Part shown: positions 59,409-64,000 of the stretch, in pieces
Layout of the letters: each line of letters starts with the position of its first letter
Numbering within the stretch: position 1 is the first letter of the stretch
DNA from: Macrotrachela quadricornifera
Lineage: Eukaryota; Rotifera; Eurotatoria; Philodinida; Philodinidae
NCBI GenBank assembly: GCA_022393335.1
Contig: JAJEKB010020536.1
Coordinates: 313,569-377,568, forward strand
Direction: 5' to 3'
Length of the DNA stretch: 64,000 nt
Position numbers and translations under genes: made by a program
The notes under the pieces: model-generated
The model's input: only the letters and a program-made list of their open reading frames with translations
What the model was told of the DNA's origin: nothing
Databases searched by the model: none

Positions 59409-59619
59409 GCGCGAAAAGAACTACAATCTACAAAAGAGAGCTTGTTTTATAGTTGCACTTTTGTTTTCAAAATAGATAAAATTCGAAGGCACTAATTTTT
59501 CACTTTTCGAAAAAAAATTTTTGCTGTCATTAGCTGCACAGAATTTTATCTATTTTGAAAACAAAAAACTGAACTATAAAACAAGCTCTCTTTTGTTCAC
59601 TGTAGTTCTTTTCACGCAG
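59409..59619. mobile_element. Hairpin element nested in the 2.5-kb element
   Basis: Arms of about 80 bp are nearly perfect: GCGAAAAGAACTACA, ACAAAAGAGAGCTTGTTTTA, TTTTGTTTTCAAAATAGATA at left and their reverse complements at right, with a centre of about 50 bp. Confidence 0.78.
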
Positions 59620-60203
59620 CAGTTTGTGATATATTTTGTTTTTTTTAATAAAGTGTATTATGTGGTAAAAAAATGAAATGCAAAAATATCATTCTTCTCG
59701 TTCGTAGGAAGTATATTTTGTTTTCCTAATACAGCGTGTCAAATGGTGGGAAAATGAAATGTAAAGGCAGTCCATTTACATGTCTTATGCGCCAACCACT
59801 ATTTTTGCGACATGGAGAACAATAAGATTTTCAAGAATGTTAACCTACAGAAATCTCTTATTTGTCAGAATAGAGAATTGAAAATTTAGGATAATATTCG
59901 CTACGTTACAAGGAGTAAGATCGCCAAGTTTGAGAATTTTAGAGTTTACTATAAGGGAGAATGAACAATTTTTTCTGAGCGGTACCAAGACTTTTGGATC
60001 ACCTTTTGTATTCGTAGATTCTCAAGGGTTATTATACCGATGTATCCTTAGATCCTCAGGACTATTCTGTGGAAAATTCATAGTTTCTCAAGGGCTATCC
60101 TATCAATTACTGTTAGGTCCTCCAGAGCTACTCTATAGAGGTACTCAATAGCGTATAGATACCCTTATATAACAGCATCTGAGGAGATATATGGGTACCC
60201 CAT

Positions 60204-60644
60204 GAGGTATGTTCAGATTTCCAGAAAAGGAAATTTCCGAAAATACCAAAATTTCTATACTTATGTCAAATGCATATAAAAAAAAAACTATCTGTTCAAC
60301 ACTCCCTACTCGAAAAAAAAGAAGAAATTTGGGTAATTTCGGTAATTACCAAGAAATTTCGATAATTACTAGGAAATTTCCATAATTTACATGTTTATAC
60401 GGTATGCATATGTTAGAATAAGCATAGGTTTCACAATCCCTACCCCAGAGAATGGAAGAAATTTCAGTAATTTCCGTAATTACCCGGAAATTTCGGTAAT
60501 TACTAGGCAACTTCTATAATTTCCATGTTCATACGGTAAAGACATGATGAAAAAAGCAAATATTTGACGATCCCTACCCCCGAAAAAAAAGAAGAAATTT
60601 CAGTAATTTCGGAAATTTACTTTTTTGGAAATCTGCCCACTGCT
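60204..60644. mobile_element. MITE with 9-bp target duplication inside the minisatellite
   Basis: 441 bp flanked by GTACCCCAT at 60195-60203 and 60645-60653. The ends share CAGATTTCC-AAAA, then AAATTTCCGAAA in inverted orientation. Inside are three units of about 137 bp with GGTAATTTCGGTAATTAC and ATGTTTATACGGTA blocks. A 9-bp duplication fits Mutator-like elements. Copy A has the unfilled site at 23287-23295. Confidence 0.82.
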
Positions 60645-60653
60645 GTACCCCAT

Positions 60654-61062
60654 AGGATCGCTATAGCATGACTCTGGACAGTCTATGAGTACTCCATAAC
60701 ATAGCCCTTAAGCATTTATGTGTGTCCTATATAGTAGCCCCTGAGGATCTAAGGATTCCCCTACAGGATGGCCTTTGAGAATCTATGAATATCGCTATAT
60801 AGTAAGATTTGAGAGCATATTAGTACCCTGCATAATAGTCCTTAAAAACCTATGGATGCTCTCATATAATAATGCTTGAGGACATATGAGTATCCCTATA
60901 TAGTAGAACTGGGAAACTACGGGTACCTCCAAAATATAGCACTTGAAGAGCTATGGGTACTTGTATATAATAGTACTTGAGGTCCTAAGGGTTCCTCCAA
61001 CATATAGCATTCAAGAACCTAAGGGTAGTTCCGAAATATAGGGCTTGAGGACCAATGAGCAC
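60654..61062. repeat. 34-bp minisatellite, forward-oriented array
   Basis: About twelve units, for example TTGAGGACATATGAGTATCC then CTATATAGTAGAAC, exactly 34 bases. This is the cleanest stretch for deriving a consensus. Confidence 0.85.
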
Positions 61063-61439
61063 TAGGGACCTGTGGTGTCAACTTTTATAACTTCGAAACT
61101 TGATTCCAACTCCGAAATTTTATTGTTGTTGACTACGATTCCAACTCCGACTCCGATAAATTCTGAAAAATCTTTAACAATGTAAGCTAAAGTTTATCCA
61201 TCACAAACGCAGAAGGATTCGTTCATAGTTTTAAAATGCGCACTGTCACTCACTAGAACGAAGATTCAAAATTCCAGAGTAAGTTTCTTTTTACCTATGC
61301 ATTCTATAGCCAAACTTTGGGTAGTGTAGTCAAATACCGTAAACAATCCGTTTTCATAGAATCCCTCAATGGCCCAGCAGTGGACAATTGTACCCAGTCG
61401 TTGGGGAAATTGTTCCCGTTTATGGAGAAATGCTTCACC

Positions 61440-61860
61440 CCACAAAAAACCATACATATTAAAGAGAAATGGAAAGAAAGATATATATATATACGTATAC
61501 ACATATAATCTATTGTATGATATTTCACACATACTTAAATGTAGAGGGAAATGGTTTTTCTTTCAGAGAGAAATAGTTCAACAAGGACAAGTGGAAGGAA
61601 AAAAAAATATATATGTATATAATTTCTTCTATGACATTTTGCATGTGGTTGAATTTAGAGTGAAGTGGTTTTTCTTTCAAAGAGAAATAGTGCAACAAGG
61701 ACAAATGGAAAGAAAAAAAAAAATATATATATATATATATGCTTATGTATATATAATTTCTTCTATAACATTTTGTATGTAGTTGAATTTGGAGTGAAAT
61801 GGCTTTTCTTTCAAAGAGAAACGGTTCAACAATGAGAAATGGAAAGAAAAAAAAGATATA
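61440..61860. repeat. About 125-bp tandem repeats
   Basis: Three units carry GGAAAGAAA plus an AT run, ATAATTTCTTCTAT, ACATTTTG and TGGTTTTTCTTTCA. A fourth continues at 62241 after the MITE. The long frame at 61369-61782 is a by-product. Confidence 0.75.
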
Positions 61861-62240
61861 TGGGGATGTCCAGTCTGGTCGGGTGACCCAATTCCTTTTT
61901 TCATCATAGTACTTCTATAACATATTCGATAAATATGATTTTTTTACCAGTTATAGTACTCGTGTAGCACTGACGATCTGCCGAGGATCAGCGGTCTATA
62001 ACAGGTTCAAAATTAAAATAATACAGTGTCTTCAGAAACTCTGTTTGTATTTATAAATAAATTTTAAGAAGATATTGGATTATTTTAATTTTGAACCTAT
62101 TATAGACCACTGATTCTCGGCAGATCGTCAGTGATACACGAGTACTATAACTGGTAAAAAAATCATATTTATCGAATATGCAATAGAAGTACTATGATGA
62201 AAAAAGGAATTGGGTCACCCGACCAGACTGGACATCCCCA
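61861..62240. mobile_element. 380-bp palindromic MITE with TA duplication
   Basis: TGGGGATGTCCAGTCTGGTC at the start and its reverse complement at the end, flanked by TA at 61859-61860 and 62241-62242. The arms are almost perfectly complementary for about 165 bp. It lies inside the 125-bp tandem repeat, and the flanks join to a normal unit once the element and one TA are removed. Confidence 0.9.
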
Positions 62241-62279
62241 TATATACATATACACATATAATCCATTGTACGATATTTT

Positions 62280-63595
62280 CCATAGACTTAAATTTTACAC
62301 GAAGTAGTTTTTCTTGCAATGGGAAATGATTCTTCTTCCAAAGCGAAACTGTTGTACTATGTACCTTTGTCCACAAATTAACTCCTGTCATATAATAAAT
62401 ATGATGCTAGCATTATTTTCTAACAATAGTTATATCTTTCAAAATGGTGTAAATAAAATTTTCTTTCTTCTTAGCTTTCAGCTGGATAATAGAGTAGAGC
62501 ATTATTTATTGTATCTACTCTCGAACGGTAAGGTACGATTAGCTTTGCTCATTCCATTAGCTTATCTAACTATAGTTAACAGAAATAAAATATATCCCAC
62601 AGAATATGCCTAATAAACAATCATCTATAATTCCACTAAAACCAAACACTTAACCCGTTTTACGAAAAACATCTCAACTTCTTTCTTGAAATCTTCCACT
62701 TCCATTTATGCAAGGCTAATTCTATAAACAATTCCACTTGATATTTAAACCATTTTTACAGACAAAAACCGACCTATGCTGAATACTAAAAGCCAAAAAA
62801 TTCTCGATTTCTCCTGCATCTATTTTATTTCCATTTCTAAGTATAAATCCGGTCCTGCAACACAACTTCTACATTAAATATCACTATTTAGTTACCAAAT
62901 CCTATTTCTGCCTGAAACTCCATCTACATGAAACCAAACAATAGGAAACTTTAAATTTTACTCTAATTTATTTCAACTGCACTTTGTAAGTGGAGACCTC
63001 CTGCAACTATTCAACCTGCAAATAAAACCATTTCCAATAGCACAATCCTATTTCTACTTGAAACTCCTATTACGATATAAAAACAACCAAACTCTACTAT
63101 TTCTCCTTATTTTCTTTCCATTTCTCCTTATACGAAGGGATATGGATCGACCATTTCTGTTTAAAAAATGGCCATATCTGCTGGAAAAAATGTATTTCTG
63201 CGTAAAATTCCCCTTAAGATGAAGAAAAAATAAAAAAAAATCCATTTATCTTCACATTCTTTCCATTTCTCCTTATAAGAAGGGAAATGCATCGACGACT
63301 TCTGTTTAAAAAATGGCCATATCTGCTGGAAAAAATGTATTTCTGCTTAAAACTCCCCTTAAGATGAAAAAAAATAAAGAATAATTATCCATTTCTGTTA
63401 ACATTCTTTCCATTTCTCCTTATAACTAGGGATATGGATCAAGAATTTCTGCTTACACAATGTTTTAAAGATTACTTCGTAAAAGGAATTCTACTTGACT
63501 TTTTGAGGTTTAAGCATTTCTCCTTAAAGTGGAACGATTTCTCTTTGTAGGAGGGAAATGGTCCAGCCCTCCAATGGCCATGAAAATATTGAGTT
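62280..63595. repeat. Tandem-repeat block, including three units of about 147 bp
   Basis: Units starting near 63117, 63267 and 63412 share CCATTTCTCCTTATA and GGGATATGGATC-type blocks, AAAAAATGGCCATATCTGCT and CTCCCCTTAAGATGAA. The end near 63470-63595 is the reverse complement of 23425-23510 in copy A, so this block is the inverted counterpart of 23440-24735. Confidence 0.68.
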
Positions 63596-63946
63596 TCATG
63601 TTTACCTATGTTTCAAAAGTATATAAAAAAAGTAAAAACGATAAAGAAAGAGATTAAATTACGCTTGTAGTTATGTAGTGTAATGTGATATCTGTGTAAT
63701 GATTTATTACTAATCATATGATAACACAATATAAGCAGAATGTGAGGTTTGCATTTTTTAACATTTTCGATCCCGAGAGATTATATGGTATCCGATAATT
63801 TTGACTGCAATTTTGGCTCCGAAAATTTTTTCGTTGTCTCCGATTTCAACTCAGATTCTGAAAATTTTTACTTTTCTGACTCCAACCCTGGCGGAGTCGG
63901 AGTCGCAGTGTTGTTTCAGAGTCGAATGTAGGTCTCTAATGAGTAC

Positions 63947-64000
63947 CTCTATATAATAGTATTTGAATATCTAATGATACCTCCAAAATATAGCACTTGA
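63947..64000. repeat. 34-bp minisatellite resumes, window edge
   Basis: One and a half forward units directly after the hAT-type element, continuing the array interrupted at 61062. Confidence 0.8.

Larger units (their letters stand above)
57539..60006. mobile_element. 2.5-kb element with about 360-bp terminal inverted repeats
   Basis: The left arm (57539-57896) and right arm (59640-60006) are about 85-90% matching reverse complements by eye, starting AAAGGACGATCCAAAAGTCT and ending AGACTTTTGGATCACCTTTT. The terminus looks Tc1/mariner-like, but I cannot read a clear TA duplication. No transposase is visible. Inside are a 54-bp minisatellite and two smaller palindromes, so it carries other elements. 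Confidence 0.8.
61063..63938. mobile_element. 2.9-kb non-autonomous element, hAT-type ends, 8-bp duplication
   Basis: ATGAGCAC (61055-61062) and ATGAGTAC (63939-63946) flank an element that begins TAGGGACCTGTGGTGTCAAC and ends with the inverted TAGAGACCT. Just inside, both ends have ACTCCGACTCCG-type repeats in opposite orientation. The interior is tandem repeats of several periods plus one MITE. No transposase. The 8-bp duplication and TAGRGACCT terminus fit hAT. Confidence 0.65.
56858..64000. mobile_element. 34-bp minisatellite inverted-repeat element, copy B, with nested insertions, cut by the window end
   Basis: It starts CCAAGGGAGAAGAAGCGGAT, like the left end of copy A. The GATAC/GTACG-rich arm (to about 57246) is the reverse complement of the right arm of copy A (24836-25090). 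Minisatellite units then read in reverse orientation (57247-57538, 60007-60170) and forward afterwards (60171-61062, 63947-64000). Insertions sit at 57539-60006, 60204-60644 and 61063-63938. The right end lies beyond the window. No host gene is seen in the 7 kb. Confidence 0.72.

Noticed and set aside
61369..61782. 137-codon plus-strand frame
   Set aside because: A product of the 125-bp tandem repeat with AT runs; the peptide repeats with the DNA period.
1..64000. CRISPR arrays and bacterial-type operons
   Set aside because: The repeats are eukaryotic minisatellites without unique fixed-length spacers; genes are single, spaced and AT-rich with a spliced example. The SecA-like domain alone does not make the region bacterial.

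Overview
The window looks like nuclear DNA of a bdelloid rotifer. This is inferred from strongly AT-rich DNA, two ADP-ribosyltransferase (ART) proteins with a shared bdelloid-like layout, divergent rhodopsin-type GPCRs with almost no introns, an F-box relic, and dense small inverted-repeat DNA elements. No sequence search was run, so species and genus are open. Two 400-base N runs (28813-29212 and 54029-54428) both lie between inverted repeats, so they are probably hairpins the assembler could not cross.

Layout. 1-22 kb: an ART-TPR gene (1005-3212, +), two 7-TM receptor genes (5061-6041 and 9883-10872, +), a hAT transposase relic (6664-6960), an ankyrin-ubiquitin reading frame with two in-frame TGA codons (12456-13538, +), a broken F-box gene (14433-15177, +), and a second ART gene with one intron (18360-21013, -). 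22-25 kb: a 3-kb inverted-repeat element built on a 34-bp minisatellite. 25.6-31.7 kb: a large-GTPase/coiled-coil gene on the minus strand, split by an inverted-repeat insertion. 32-41.8 kb: no host gene I can name, but many small elements, including a Tc1-like transposase relic split by a foldback element. 41.85-51.65 kb: one uninterrupted 9.8-kb reading frame for a 3265-residue protein combining a P-loop GTPase, a long coiled coil, a SecA-type DEAD motor and a von Willebrand A domain. 52-56.8 kb: transposase relics and a possible Penelope-like repeat. 56.86-64 kb: a larger, heavily nested second copy of the 34-bp element that runs off the window.

How the genes relate. The two large GTPase genes are paralogs lying head to head about 10 kb apart. 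The plus-strand copy has the extra SecA-like motor and vWA domain; the minus-strand copy stops before them and has a different N terminus. One of the two ART genes has His where the first Arg of the R-S-E signature belongs. A stress- or defence-type accessory region is possible, but that is inference only.

The strongest leads are the GTPase/SecA/vWA protein, the insertion that splits its paralog exactly at a TCA duplication, the ankyrin-ubiquitin fusion, and the 34-bp minisatellite foldback family, whose nested insertions can be read against uninterrupted sites in this same window.
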